Both the position numbers and the translations under genes were made by a program. A stretch of DNA of 64,000 nucleotides from SPCO01 sp964579825 (GTDB lineage: Bacteria; Chloroflexota; Limnocylindria; Limnocylindrales; CSP1-4), in contig CAZOHT010000001.1 of the NCBI GenBank assembly GCA_964579825.1, forward strand, positions 62,001 through 126,000, given 5' to 3'. Shown piece after piece: positions 1 to 7,764 of this stretch (positions within the stretch are counted from its first letter, which is position 1; each line of letters starts with the position of its first letter). A model generated the notes under the pieces. It ran no database searches. It had not been told where the DNA came from and was given only the letters and a program-made list of their open reading frames with translations.

Positions 1-912
1 TGGACCGCCGCGATGCTGGCCGAACTCAGCGTCGAGGCCGGACTGCCGCCCGGCGTCCTCAACGTCGTCCACGGCCTCGGCGCCACGGCCGGGTCGGCCA
101 TCGTGGACCACCCGGACGTGCCGGCGATCTCCTTCACCGGCGGGACCGCGACCGGCGCCACGATCGCCCGGAGCGCGGCGCCGGTGTTCAAGAAGCTCTC
201 CCTGGAGCTCGGCGGCAAGAACGCGACGGTCGTCTTCGGGGACGTCGATCTCGACGAGGTCATGCCTGGCATCGTGCGCTCGGCGTTCGAGAACCAGGGC
301 GAGATCTGCCTGTGCGGCTCGCGTCTGTTCGTCGAGGCGCCGCTTTACGACCGCTTCGTGGCCGCCTTCGCGGCGGCGGTCGGGCGGCTTCGGATCGGCG
401 ACCCGCTCGACGAGGCCACGGAGCAGGGAGCGCTGGTGTCGGCCGGACACCGCGACAAGGTCGAGTCATACATCCAGCTATCGCGCGACCTCGGCGGCGA
501 GATCGTGACGGGTGGCGAGCGACCCACTGGCCTGCCGGCCCGCGTTCGCGCCGGCTACTTCGTGCAGCCGACCGTCGTCACCGGCCTGCCCGTCGACTGC
601 CGGGTCAACATGGAGGAGATCTTCGGCCCGGTCGTCACGATCACCCCGTTCAGCGACGAGGCCGACGCGGTCGCGTGGGCGAACGGCACCCGCTACGGCC
701 TCGCGGCCTCGGTCTGGACGAACGATCTGCGGCGCGCGCACCGCGTGGCCGGCGCCCTCGATGCCGGCACGGTCTGGATCAACACCTGGCTCCTGCGTGA
801 CCTGCGTGTCCCGTTCGGCGGGATGAAGGAGAGTGGCGTCGGGCGCGAGGGCGGCGACGAGGCCCTGCGCTTCTTCACCGAACCCAAGACCGTCAGCCTG
901 GCCCTCCAGTGA
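1..912 (+). CDS. 2-aminomuconate-semialdehyde dehydrogenase, 3' part (ALDH superfamily)
   Basis: This is the C-terminal two thirds of an aldehyde dehydrogenase; the frame is open from base 1, so the N-terminal Rossmann part (roughly 180 residues of a ~485-residue family) lies outside the window. The glutamate motif LELGGKN and the catalytic-cysteine segment NQGEICLCGSR are present. The latter form is typical of the ALDH8A1/AmnC/NbaE group, which oxidises 2-aminomuconate or 2-hydroxymuconate semialdehyde with NAD+. The C-terminal motif PFGGMKESGVGREGG is also intact. A RidA-fold gene of the aminomuconate deaminase type follows after 10 nt, and that pairing supports 2-aminomuconic semialdehyde as substrate (kynurenine, 2-aminophenol or 2-nitrobenzoate-type ring cleavage). 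Hydroxymuconic semialdehyde is the main alternative substrate. Confidence 0.85.
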   Translation, partial: WTAAMLAELSVEAGLPPGVLNVVHGLGATAGSAIVDHPDVPAISFTGGTATGATIARSAAPVFKKLSLELGGKNATVVFGDVDLDEVMPGIVRSAFENQGEICLCGSRLFVEAPLYDRFVAAFAAAVGRLRIGDPLDEATEQGALVSAGHRDKVESYIQLSRDLGGEIVTGGERPTGLPARVRAGYFVQPTVVTGLPVDCRVNMEEIFGPVVTITPFSDEADAVAWANGTRYGLAASVWTNDLRRAHRVAGALDAGTVWINTWLLRDLRVPFGGMKESGVGREGGDEALRFFTEPKTVSLALQ

Positions 913-922
913 GCGACGAGCC

Positions 923-1357
923 ATGAGCGACGAATCGGTCCTCAGCGAGCGCGCCGCCGAGCCGGTCGGACCGTACCCGCACGCCCGGCGCGTGGGCGAC
1001 CTGCTCTTCCTGTCCGGGATCGGCCCCCGCGAACGCGGCATGGCGGCGATCCCCGGCGTGACCCAGGATGCGACCGGCACGGTCGTCGCCCGCGACTTCG
1101 AGACCCAGGCGCGAGCGACGTTCGCCAACGTGCGAGCCGTGCTGGATGCCGCCGGCGCCCACTGGGACGACATCGTGGACGTGACGGTGTTCCTGACCCA
1201 CATGGACGAGGACTTCGGCGCGCTCAACCGGATCTGGGCCGACGCGTTCCCCGCCGAGGGGACCCGGCCGTGCCGGACGACCGTGGAGGTCAGCCGTCTG
1301 CCGACCCCCATCGACATCGAACTCAAGGTCATCGCCCGCGCGAAGGGGTCGGGATGA
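923..1357 (+). CDS. 2-aminomuconate deaminase-like RidA-family protein
   Basis: A 144-residue YjgF/YER057c/UK114 (RidA) protein. The start is taken at ATG 923, 10 nt after the dehydrogenase stop. The opening EPVGPYPHARRVGDLLFLSG, the long loop after it and the closing IELKVIA resemble AmnD/NbaF 2-aminomuconate deaminases more than the shorter housekeeping RidA. The conserved substrate-carboxylate arginine is present in RPCRTTVEV. Next to an aminomuconate-semialdehyde dehydrogenase, the expected reaction is hydrolytic deamination of 2-aminomuconate to 4-oxalocrotonate and ammonia in the cytoplasm. Family and fold are clear; the exact substrate rests on the neighbour. Confidence 0.8.
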   Translation: MSDESVLSERAAEPVGPYPHARRVGDLLFLSGIGPRERGMAAIPGVTQDATGTVVARDFETQARATFANVRAVLDAAGAHWDDIVDVTVFLTHMDEDFGALNRIWADAFPAEGTRPCRTTVEVSRLPTPIDIELKVIARAKGSG

Positions 1358-1381
1358 AGGGGTCGGGATGAAGGAGTCGAC

Positions 1382-1759
1382 ATGAGCGAGATCCTCCAGT
1401 ACGACCCGCCGCGCCGCTGGGCGGCCGCGTCCCGGGTGGGCCAGGTCCTCTATCTCGCGGGGGAGACCGGGACCGACCCGGCGACGATGCAGGTGGTCGA
1501 CGGCGGGATCGAGGCGGAGACCGAGCAGGTCTTCACGAACATCCAGTCGACACTCGCGCACTTCGGCGCGGACCTGGGCGACGTGGTCAAGATCACCGTC
1601 TTCCTCACGGACATGGCGGACCTGGCGGCGGTCGGTGCGATCCGCGCGAGGCACCTCCCTCGGCCGGTGCCATCGAGCGCGATCGGCGTCGTGGCGCTCG
1701 CCTCGCCCGACATGCACGTCGAGATCGAGGTCATCGCCGAAGTCCCGACGCCGGACTGA
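1382..1759 (+). CDS. RidA-family protein lacking the usual arginine
   Basis: A second RidA-fold protein of 125 residues, 24 nt downstream of the first and clearly a paralogue (shared GQVLYLAGETG and VKITVFLTDM segments, C-terminal VEIEVIAE). Where RidA enzymes carry the catalytic arginine (pattern P-x-R-S-x-V), this one reads VPSSAIGVVAL, so the arginine is replaced by serine. It may therefore not hydrolyse 2-iminoacids and may serve as a partner subunit or bind another ligand. Probably the last gene of the catabolic operon; an AAGGAG-like site (aaggagtcgac) precedes ATG 1382. Confidence 0.8.
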   Translation: MSEILQYDPPRRWAAASRVGQVLYLAGETGTDPATMQVVDGGIEAETEQVFTNIQSTLAHFGADLGDVVKITVFLTDMADLAAVGAIRARHLPRPVPSSAIGVVALASPDMHVEIEVIAEVPTPD

Positions 1760-1802
1760 CGCGTCCGGGCGGATCGCGGGCCGTCGTGTCCTGCCGACGC
1801 GG

Positions 1803-1808
1803 TAGGCT
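1803..1808 (+). promoter_or_regulatory. -10-like box TAGGCT before the LLM oxidoreductase
   Basis: A TANNNT hexamer in the 97-nt space between the RidA gene and the LLM gene. Initiation near 1815 would leave a leader of about 40 nt containing GGAG shortly before the ATG. No convincing -35 element is visible. Confidence 0.35.
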
Positions 1809-1856
1809 TGGGATCGGCGCGCACCCTGGCGGCCCCACACCGGAGACGACACCACG

Positions 1857-2849
1857 ATGACGAAGATCGGCTACGCGGCGATGCTCGAGCAGTTCCACCC
1901 GACCGACCTGCTCGACTACTGCGCGGCGGCCGAGGCCGCCGGCTTCGATGCCGGCTTCATGGTCAGCGAGCACTTCCATCCCTGGACGCCGCAGCAGGGC
2001 CAGAGTGCGTTCGCCTGGGCGTTCATGGGCGCGCTGGGTGGTCGCACGTCGTTGCCGTTCGGGACCGCCGTCACCTGTCCCGGCTTCCGCTACCACCCGG
2101 CGGTCATCGCCCATGCCGCGGCGACCCTCGGGGCGATGTACCCGGAGCGCTTCTACCTGGGCCTGGGTGCCGGCGAGGCACTCAACGAGCACGTCATCGG
2201 TGGCGTCTGGCCGGAAGTGCCCATCCGCAGCGCGATGATGTTCGAGGCCATCGAGATCATCAACAAGCTGTTCACCGGCGACGTCGTCCGACACGACGGC
2301 AAGTACTTCACGCTCGAGCGCGCCAAGCTGTACACCCGACCCGAGACGCCGGTGCCGATCTACGTGGCGACGGCCGGACCGGTGAATGCCAAGAAGACCG
2401 GCAAGTTCGCCGACGGGATCATCACGGTCGGGGCCGCCGACGAGAAGATGCAGATGATCTGGGGCAAGTTCGAGGAGGGGGCGCGCGAGGTCGGCAAGGA
2501 CCCGACGGGCGCACCGAAGCTGCTCCAGATCCACGTCTCGTGGGCACGCACCCAGCAGGAAGCCGTCGACAACGCGATGGTCGAGTGGCCGAACGGCGGG
2601 ATGGCCTTCTTCCCGAAGCAGGACATCAAGAACCCCGAGGACTTCGAGGGCATCGCCAAGCTGGTCCGACCCGAGGACTTCAAGAACCGGGTCCTCATCA
2701 GCGACGACCTCGAGGCGCACACCGCCCACATCCAGAAATACGTGGACATGGGCTACGACGAGGTCCATCTCCACAACGTCGGGCGCAACCAGGCCGAGTT
2801 CATCGAGATCTTCGGACGCGAAGTCATCCCCAACCTGCGCCTGGGCTGA
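1857..2849 (+). CDS. F420-dependent LLM-class oxidoreductase (glucose-6-phosphate dehydrogenase-like family)
   Basis: A 330-residue luciferase-like monooxygenase-fold (TIM barrel) protein. The N-terminus MTKIGYAAMLEQFHP, the SEHFHPWTP segment and the middle block RFYLGLGAGEALNEHVIG match the F420-using branch that includes FGD and the TIGR03557-type oxidoreductases. Such enzymes transfer hydride between deazaflavin F420 and an alcohol, hemiacetal or similar substrate; the substrate cannot be told from sequence. It stands alone: a promoter-like box precedes it and a convergent gene follows it. Its presence suggests that the organism makes F420, but no F420 biosynthesis gene is certain in this window. 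Confidence 0.8.
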   Translation: MTKIGYAAMLEQFHPTDLLDYCAAAEAAGFDAGFMVSEHFHPWTPQQGQSAFAWAFMGALGGRTSLPFGTAVTCPGFRYHPAVIAHAAATLGAMYPERFYLGLGAGEALNEHVIGGVWPEVPIRSAMMFEAIEIINKLFTGDVVRHDGKYFTLERAKLYTRPETPVPIYVATAGPVNAKKTGKFADGIITVGAADEKMQMIWGKFEEGAREVGKDPTGAPKLLQIHVSWARTQQEAVDNAMVEWPNGGMAFFPKQDIKNPEDFEGIAKLVRPEDFKNRVLISDDLEAHTAHIQKYVDMGYDEVHLHNVGRNQAEFIEIFGREVIPNLRLG

Positions 2850-2992
2850 CCGAAGCGGGGCGGACGGGCGGCGGGGATGGCCGGGCCGCACCGAGCATGA
2901 TCGCCGTGATCTATCGGCTCGACGGCGAACACGCTTGCCAGACACGCAGGTCCGACCAAGTCGTCCGAAGGCCACGCTGGTCCATGACCCAA

Positions 2993-3124
2993 GCGATCAA
3001 CGTGAGCGATCACCGTCAGGCGGTCACCGTCAGGCGGTCACCGTCAGGCGATCAACGTCAGGCGATCAACGTCAGGCGATCAACGTCAGGCGATCAACGT
3101 GAGCGATCACCCTGAGCGATCACC
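2993..3124. repeat. Degenerate 13/14-bp tandem repeat, about 9.5 copies
   Basis: Head-to-tail copies of a unit close to GCGATCAACGTCAG, with variants GCGATCACCGTCAG, GCGGTCACCGTCAG and 13-bp forms ending GTGA or CTGA. It fills the space between the convergent LLM gene and folK, and its last 5 bp contain the folK stop codon. Each unit carries a GATC or GGTC core. It could be a protein-binding iteron array, a transcription-ending spacer or simple slippage; nothing in the sequence decides. Confidence 0.9.
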
Positions 3125-3755
3125 TGCCACGACGGTCGTCAGTCGGACCCCAGGCGGATCTGGCCGTGTCCCAGCTCCCGATCGGGCGGACGGCACCGGG
3201 ACCTGCCGCGGCCTCCTGACGGACGCGGGCCGTGGTGACCGTCTCGTGCCAGCCGGGCGGCACGAGCCAGCGTGCGACATCGGACAGCGGCGCCAGGACG
3301 AACAGCCGCTCGTGCGCCTCCGGGTGTGGCACGACCAGCAGCTTGGTGGCCTTCGCCGGGTCGATGGCGGCGTCGTTGGAGCGGGCGTCCGCCGGGCGCT
3401 CCACCGACACCTGGGCACGCCCGAAGATGAGCAGGTCCAGGTCGAGTTCGCGAGGGCCCCAGCGCCCGCGGACCTGGCGACCGGCGTCGCGCTCCAGCGC
3501 CTTGAGCGAGGTGAGGAGCGCCAGCGCGCCGAGGGCCGGATCGTCGCCCGCCGGCACGTCCAGCGCGACGACCGCGTTGTGGAAGTCCGGCTGGTCGGTG
3601 ACACCGACGGGAGCCGTCGCGTACAGCCGCGACACGTCCCGGAGCCTGACCCCGGGGAGGGTCGCCAGGGCGTGCACCGCGCGGGTCAGCGTCGTCCGCG
3701 CCTCCCCGACATTCGCCCCGAGGCCGACGTAGGCCCGCACTCGTCGCTCGCGCAT
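3120..3755 (-). CDS. folK: 2-amino-4-hydroxy-6-hydroxymethyldihydropteridine pyrophosphokinase (HPPK)
   Basis: Transfers pyrophosphate from ATP to 6-hydroxymethyl-7,8-dihydropterin in folate synthesis. The start YVGLGANVGEARTTLTRAV, the segment QPDFHNAVV and the signature RWGPRELDLDLLIFG are the hallmarks of HPPK. At 211 residues it is longer than the usual ~160; the extra length is a C-terminal tail of about 40 residues after the VPPGWHETV segment. The start is ATG 3755, since conserved sequence begins within eight residues of it. It is divergent from the kinase-phospholyase fusion, with only 43 bp between starts, and its stop codon lies in the tandem repeat. No other folate gene is adjacent. 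Confidence 0.9.
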   Translation of the reverse strand: MRERRVRAYVGLGANVGEARTTLTRAVHALATLPGVRLRDVSRLYATAPVGVTDQPDFHNAVVALDVPAGDDPALGALALLTSLKALERDAGRQVRGRWGPRELDLDLLIFGRAQVSVERPADARSNDAAIDPAKATKLLVVPHPEAHERLFVLAPLSDVARWLVPPGWHETVTTARVRQEAAAGPGAVRPIGSWDTARSAWGPTDDRRGR

Positions 3756-3784
3756 CGGCGCAAGACTCGCACATCGGCGAGACC

Positions 3785-3790
3785 TATCAT
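3785..3790 (+). promoter_or_regulatory. -10 box TATCAT for a leaderless start at 3799
   Basis: Eight nt separate TATCAT from the ATG at 3799, so transcription would begin at or just before the start codon. There is no Shine-Dalgarno sequence in between. Confidence 0.5.
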
Positions 3791-3798
3791 CAGTCGCG

Positions 3799-6192
3799 AT
3801 GCGTGACGTGGCCGAGACCCGCGACGGCGGTGCCGTGGACGATGCCGGTACGGCGGGTGTCGGGTTCGACGCCATCCTGGCGTCCCGCCTGCCGGACTTC
3901 TCCGAGGCGGACGCCGTTCGGATCGCGGGCGAGACCTTTGCCGTCGAGGCCGCCGCTGCCACGAACCTCGGCAGCGAGCGCGACCAGACGTTCCTCCTCT
4001 CAGGCTCTGCCGGCGAGGGCGTGGCGATCATGAAGATCTCCAACTCGGCCGAGGATCCGGCGACGCTGGACATGGAGGCGCTCGCGGTCCTGCATGCGCG
4101 GCGGGCCGATCCGACACTCCCCGTCGCCCTGCCACGGATCGCGCCGGGAGCGGATGCGGAGCGCATGGGAGCTGCCGCCTACCGCACGCGGACCGGCGGC
4201 GCGACCGCCGACCCGACCGAGCGCCACCTCGTCCGCCTGTATGACGTCCTGCCCGGCACGGGCCGAAGCGATCCGCAGGCGCTCTCGGACGCCGCGATCG
4301 CGGACTGGGGCGAGATGACGGCTCGCCTGGCGCGAGCCCTCCGCGGCTTCGCCCACCCGAGCGCGCATCGGACGATGCTGTGGGACATCCAGCACGCGTC
4401 GAGGACTCGTCCGATGCTGGCCGACATCCGCGATCCGGACCGGCGCGCCGCCGTATCGGTGGTCCTGGACCGGTTCGAGGCGGTCGTCCTCCCGGCCTGG
4501 CCGCTGCTGCGGACGCAGTGCGTCCATACGGACTTCACCATCGACAACGCCCTGGTCGACGAGGACGGGCGGATCTCCGGCATCGTCGACTTCGGCGACA
4601 TGAGCTATTCGGCGATGGCGGTCGACATCGCCTCGGTCATCGACTCGCTCGCGAACGGTCGCGACCCGGCGGAGCTCTTTCGCGTCTCGCGACTGGTGCT
4701 GGACGGCTACCAGCGGATCACGCCGCTCGAGCCGCTGGAGTTGCAGCTGATGGGCGAGCTGATCGCGACCCGGTCGGCGGTGACGATCGCCATCCCGGCC
4801 TGGCGTGCCGCGCGCGGCCTCGAGGATGCCGAGTTCGCGGAGCGCTACACGGCCTCGGCCGAGGTCATCGTTCGAACGATCCTGGACACGGGCTGGGAGT
4901 CGGCGGCCCGACGACTCGGGGCGCCTGGAACCCCGCCGGCCAGCACGCCACTGGCCGCCCGGCGCGAGGCCGTGCTCGGACCGGCCCTGGAGCCGCTCAC
5001 CTACGAGCACCCCATCCACATGGCCTCGGCGCGCGGTGTCTGGATGACCGACGTCGACGGCCGCCGCTACCTCGATGCGTACAACAACGTCCCGTGCGTG
5101 GGCCACAGCCACCCCCGGGTCGCCGAGGCGACCGCCCGCCAGGCCCGCCTCCTGAACACGAACATGCGCTATCTCCACGCGTCGGCGATCGAACTGGCCG
5201 AGCGCCTGGTCGCGACCTGCCCGCCGAGCCTCGACACCGTCCTCTTCGTCAACTCGGGCTCTGAGGCGAACGACCTCGCCTGGCGGATGGCGACGACGTG
5301 GACCGGCCACGCCGGCGGCCTGTGCACGACCCGCGCCTATCACGGCATCTCCGAGGCGAGCGCCGCCCTCTCCCCGGAAAGCTGGGAGGGCGCGAGCCGG
5401 CCGACCCACGTCGAGACCTGGGCACCGCCCGACACCTACCGCGGGACGCACGGCGACGCCTCCGAGTTCGTGGCGGCTCTCGAGCGGCTGGCCGATCGCG
5501 GCGTCGCTCCAGCCGCCACGATCCTCGACGGGGTGCTCACGAGCGACGGTTTCTACGACCTGGATCCGGCGTACGTCGCCGAGCTCGTCCGCCTGACCCA
5601 TTCCGCGGGCGGCCTATGGATCGCCGACGAGGTCCAGGGCGGGCATGGCCGGACGGGCGACGCGATGTGGTCCTTCCAGCGATTCGGGATCGTGCCCGAC
5701 TTCGTGACCCTCGGGAAGCCGATGGGCAACGGGCATCCGGTCGCGGCCGTCATCACCCGTCGCGAGATCGCCCAGCGGTTCGCGGCCGAGACCGTGTTCT
5801 TCAGCACGTTCGGCGGGAATCCGGTGTCGGCAGCCGCCGGCCTGGCCGTGCTGGACGTCCTCGAGGACGAGCGCGTCCTGCCGCGGGTCCAGGCGGCCGG
5901 CGCCGCGCTCCGTGCCGGGATCCGCGAGGTCGCGACGCGCCACCCGGCGATCGGGGACGTCCGCGGGATGGGCCTCGCGATCGGGGTGGAGATCGTCAGC
6001 GACCGCGCGGCGAAGACACCCGACCCGGTGACGACCGCCGCCGTCAAGGAGGGGCTGCGCGACCGCGGCGTCCTCGTCGGGACGACCGGCCTGGCCGGGA
6101 ACATCCTCAAGGTCCGCCCGCCCCTCGCCTTCACCACGGCCGACGTCTCGGTGTTCCTCGACGCCCTCGAAGGGACCTTGTCCGGCGGCTGA
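3799..6192 (+). CDS. Kinase-PLP phospholyase fusion (APH-type kinase + class III aminotransferase fold)
   Basis: A 797-residue two-domain protein. Residues ~25-370 form an aminoglycoside-phosphotransferase-type kinase: catalytic loop HTDFTIDN with Asp245 and Asn250, and the metal-binding IVDFGD with Asp264. Residues ~385-797 form a class III PLP enzyme with DEVQGGHGRTG and PLP-lysine Lys640 in TLGKPMGNGHP. In animals the separate homologues HYKK/AGPHD1 and AGXT2L1/AGXT2L2 phosphorylate hydroxylysine and then split phosphohydroxylysine or phosphoethanolamine, releasing ammonia and phosphate. The fusion therefore likely phosphorylates an amino alcohol and eliminates the phosphate in one polypeptide. 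The peptidase-like middle domain found in some longer bacterial fusions is absent. The substrate (hydroxylysine, ethanolamine or other) is unknown, and an ordinary aminotransferase activity is not excluded. Confidence 0.8.
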   Translation: MRDVAETRDGGAVDDAGTAGVGFDAILASRLPDFSEADAVRIAGETFAVEAAAATNLGSERDQTFLLSGSAGEGVAIMKISNSAEDPATLDMEALAVLHARRADPTLPVALPRIAPGADAERMGAAAYRTRTGGATADPTERHLVRLYDVLPGTGRSDPQALSDAAIADWGEMTARLARALRGFAHPSAHRTMLWDIQHASRTRPMLADIRDPDRRAAVSVVLDRFEAVVLPAWPLLRTQCVHTDFTIDNALVDEDGRISGIVDFGDMSYSAMAVDIASVIDSLANGRDPAELFRVSRLVLDGYQRITPLEPLELQLMGELIATRSAVTIAIPAWRAARGLEDAEFAERYTASAEVIVRTILDTGWESAARRLGAPGTPPASTPLAARREAVLGPALEPLTYEHPIHMASARGVWMTDVDGRRYLDAYNNVPCVGHSHPRVAEATARQARLLNTNMRYLHASAIELAERLVATCPPSLDTVLFVNSGSEANDLAWRMATTWTGHAGGLCTTRAYHGISEASAALSPESWEGASRPTHVETWAPPDTYRGTHGDASEFVAALERLADRGVAPAATILDGVLTSDGFYDLDPAYVAELVRLTHSAGGLWIADEVQGGHGRTGDAMWSFQRFGIVPDFVTLGKPMGNGHPVAAVITRREIAQRFAAETVFFSTFGGNPVSAAAGLAVLDVLEDERVLPRVQAAGAALRAGIREVATRHPAIGDVRGMGLAIGVEIVSDRAAKTPDPVTTAAVKEGLRDRGVLVGTTGLAGNILKVRPPLAFTTADVSVFLDALEGTLSGG

Positions 6193-6291
6193 CGCCTCGC
6201 GACATCGATCGTCTGATCGACTCACCCGTTTCGGTGACGCCGTGCATCTACGCTTCCGAGGGCGGGTGTGCCGCCCGAACGCGGAGGGAGG

Positions 6292-6655
6292 ATGACCGTC
6301 GAGGCGCTCCGGCGCGGACGGCCCGAAGTCCTGGCCACCCTGCTCGACGAGTATGGGCGGGAGATCCAGGGCGTGGCGTACCTGGTCCTGCGCGACCGAC
6401 ACGCTCGTCGACCTGGATACCGTCGAGACCGGCTTCGACACGACGTTCGACCAGGTCCGCCACCCACGGTTCACGCCGGACGGGTCCGCCGTCATCTTCG
6501 GGATCAACCAGACCGACGGTGCCGGCACGGCCGTCCGGCGTGACCCCTGGGTCGCGTGGCTGGACGGCGGCCCGGTCCTGCCGCTGTTCCCCGGACCGAC
6601 GTCGGACAACGAACGTGGCTTCTACACGAGGATCAGCCTGCAGCCCGTGCCCTGA
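6292..6655 (+). pseudogene. Remnant: ECF sigma N-terminus joined out of frame to a beta-propeller C-terminus
   Basis: ATG 6292 follows a strong ribosome-binding site (ggagggag) and opens a frame whose first ~34 residues look like region 2 of an ECF sigma factor (LLDEYGREIQGVAYLVLRD). At about 6393-6402 the sense moves to the next frame, which reads DTLVDLDTVETGFDTTFDQV and then a WD40/TolB-like blade (HPRFTPDGSAVIFGINQTDG) to a stop at 6655. Sigma region 4 and most of the propeller are missing. The simplest reading is an internal deletion in a sigma-factor/propeller gene pair that fused two ends out of frame; a local misassembly is the alternative. The upstream 99 bp hold a TACGCT box at 6249. 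Confidence 0.6.
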
Positions 6656-6698
6656 CCTCCAGGCGGTGTCCGGCCCGAGCCTCCCGAGGGGCTCCGGC

Positions 6699-6704
6699 TA
6701 GACT
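6699..6704 (+). promoter_or_regulatory. -10 box TAGACT for a leaderless start at 6711
   Basis: TAGACT is followed by six bases and then the GTG start. No Shine-Dalgarno sequence fits in the gap. Confidence 0.5.
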
Positions 6705-6710
6705 CGCCAC

Positions 6711-7763
6711 GTGCCGCCCGTCGTCGTTCGCATCCTCCACCCGCTGCCGGACTCGGCGGCGGGCCCGCTCGTCCGATGGGTGGCGGAGGGACGGGCGGCG
6801 CTGGCGCAGCGCCACCGGCGTGGCTTCGAGGTAGCGGGCGCGAGGGACGTGGCGGTGGTCGCCGGGTCGGCCGACGGACGGACGTTCGGCTCGCGACTGC
6901 GGGAACTCCTCGCGATCGGCGGGGCCGGCGGGATCGGTGGTCTCGTCGTCCTCGGCTCGGGTTCCATCCCGCTCGCCACGACGGCCGACCGGCGTGACTT
7001 CCTCGACGTGGCCGGCGCAGACGACCGCCTGGCGCTCGCCAACGATCGGTACTCCGCGGACATCATCGCGATCGCCCGCGCGCACGAGTTGCCGGAGATC
7101 CCCGACCTTCCGGGCGACAACGCGCTGCCGCGCTGGCTGAGCGAGCTCGCGGGCTACGACGTCCACGACCTCAAGCGGCGGTGGCGGCTCGGCGTGGACA
7201 TCGACGGGCCGCAGGATCTCGTGCTCATCGGTGACGCCGATGCCCCCCGGTCGGTCGATACGGCCGTCCTCCGGAGCCGGCTCTCGGGTGTCCGTCAGGT
7301 CGCCATGGATCGAGGCGCCGAACTGCTCGTCGCCGGGCGGACATCGTCGATGACGCTCTTGTGGCTCGAGCGCCACACGGCCTCCCGAACGCGCGCGATC
7401 ATCGAAGAGCGCGGCCTTCGCGCCGGCGCGACGACGAACCGACGACCCGCCGCATCGGTCCTCGGCGCGCTGCTCGACCGCGACGGTCCGGCGTCGCTCG
7501 GCGATCACCTGGCGCGACTGGGCGACGCGGCGATCGTGGATACGCGGGTCCTCCTCGCCCACCGGCTTGGTGCGGACGACCGGCTGTGGCCCGATGCCGA
7601 GGACCGGTTCGGCTCGGACCTGCTGCTCCCCGAGCGCATCGCGGATCCGTGGCTCCGAGCGCTGACCGCGTCGGCCGTCGCCGCGCCGGTGCCGATCCTG
7701 CTCGGCGGGCACACACTCGTCGGCCCCGGTCCGCGCCTCATCATGAGCCGGAGATGGACCTGA
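6711..7763 (+). CDS. Unrecognised protein, possibly a distant MobA/CofC-like nucleotidyltransferase
   Basis: A 350-residue soluble protein with no signal peptide or membrane segment. I do not recognise the family with certainty. Residues ~70-90 (GGLVVLGSGSIPLAT) and the later phrase RLGVDIDGPQDLVLIG resemble the nucleotide-handling end of MobA/CofC/CobY-type guanylyltransferases, which often carry a DxDTPxDL motif. The last 150 residues contain no motif I can name. The GTG start at 6711 is supported by a -10 box six bases upstream and by good coding sequence from the first residues. One base separates its stop from the methyltransferase gene, so the two are probably co-transcribed. A role in deazaflavin or molybdenum cofactor synthesis is only a guess. 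Confidence 0.5.
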   Translation: MPPVVVRILHPLPDSAAGPLVRWVAEGRAALAQRHRRGFEVAGARDVAVVAGSADGRTFGSRLRELLAIGGAGGIGGLVVLGSGSIPLATTADRRDFLDVAGADDRLALANDRYSADIIAIARAHELPEIPDLPGDNALPRWLSELAGYDVHDLKRRWRLGVDIDGPQDLVLIGDADAPRSVDTAVLRSRLSGVRQVAMDRGAELLVAGRTSSMTLLWLERHTASRTRAIIEERGLRAGATTNRRPAASVLGALLDRDGPASLGDHLARLGDAAIVDTRVLLAHRLGADDRLWPDAEDRFGSDLLLPERIADPWLRALTASAVAAPVPILLGGHTLVGPGPRLIMSRRWT

Positions 7764-7764
7764 C

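Noticed and set aside
2993..3124. CRISPR array
   Set aside because: Units of 13-14 bp are contiguous with no spacers, and no cas genes are present.
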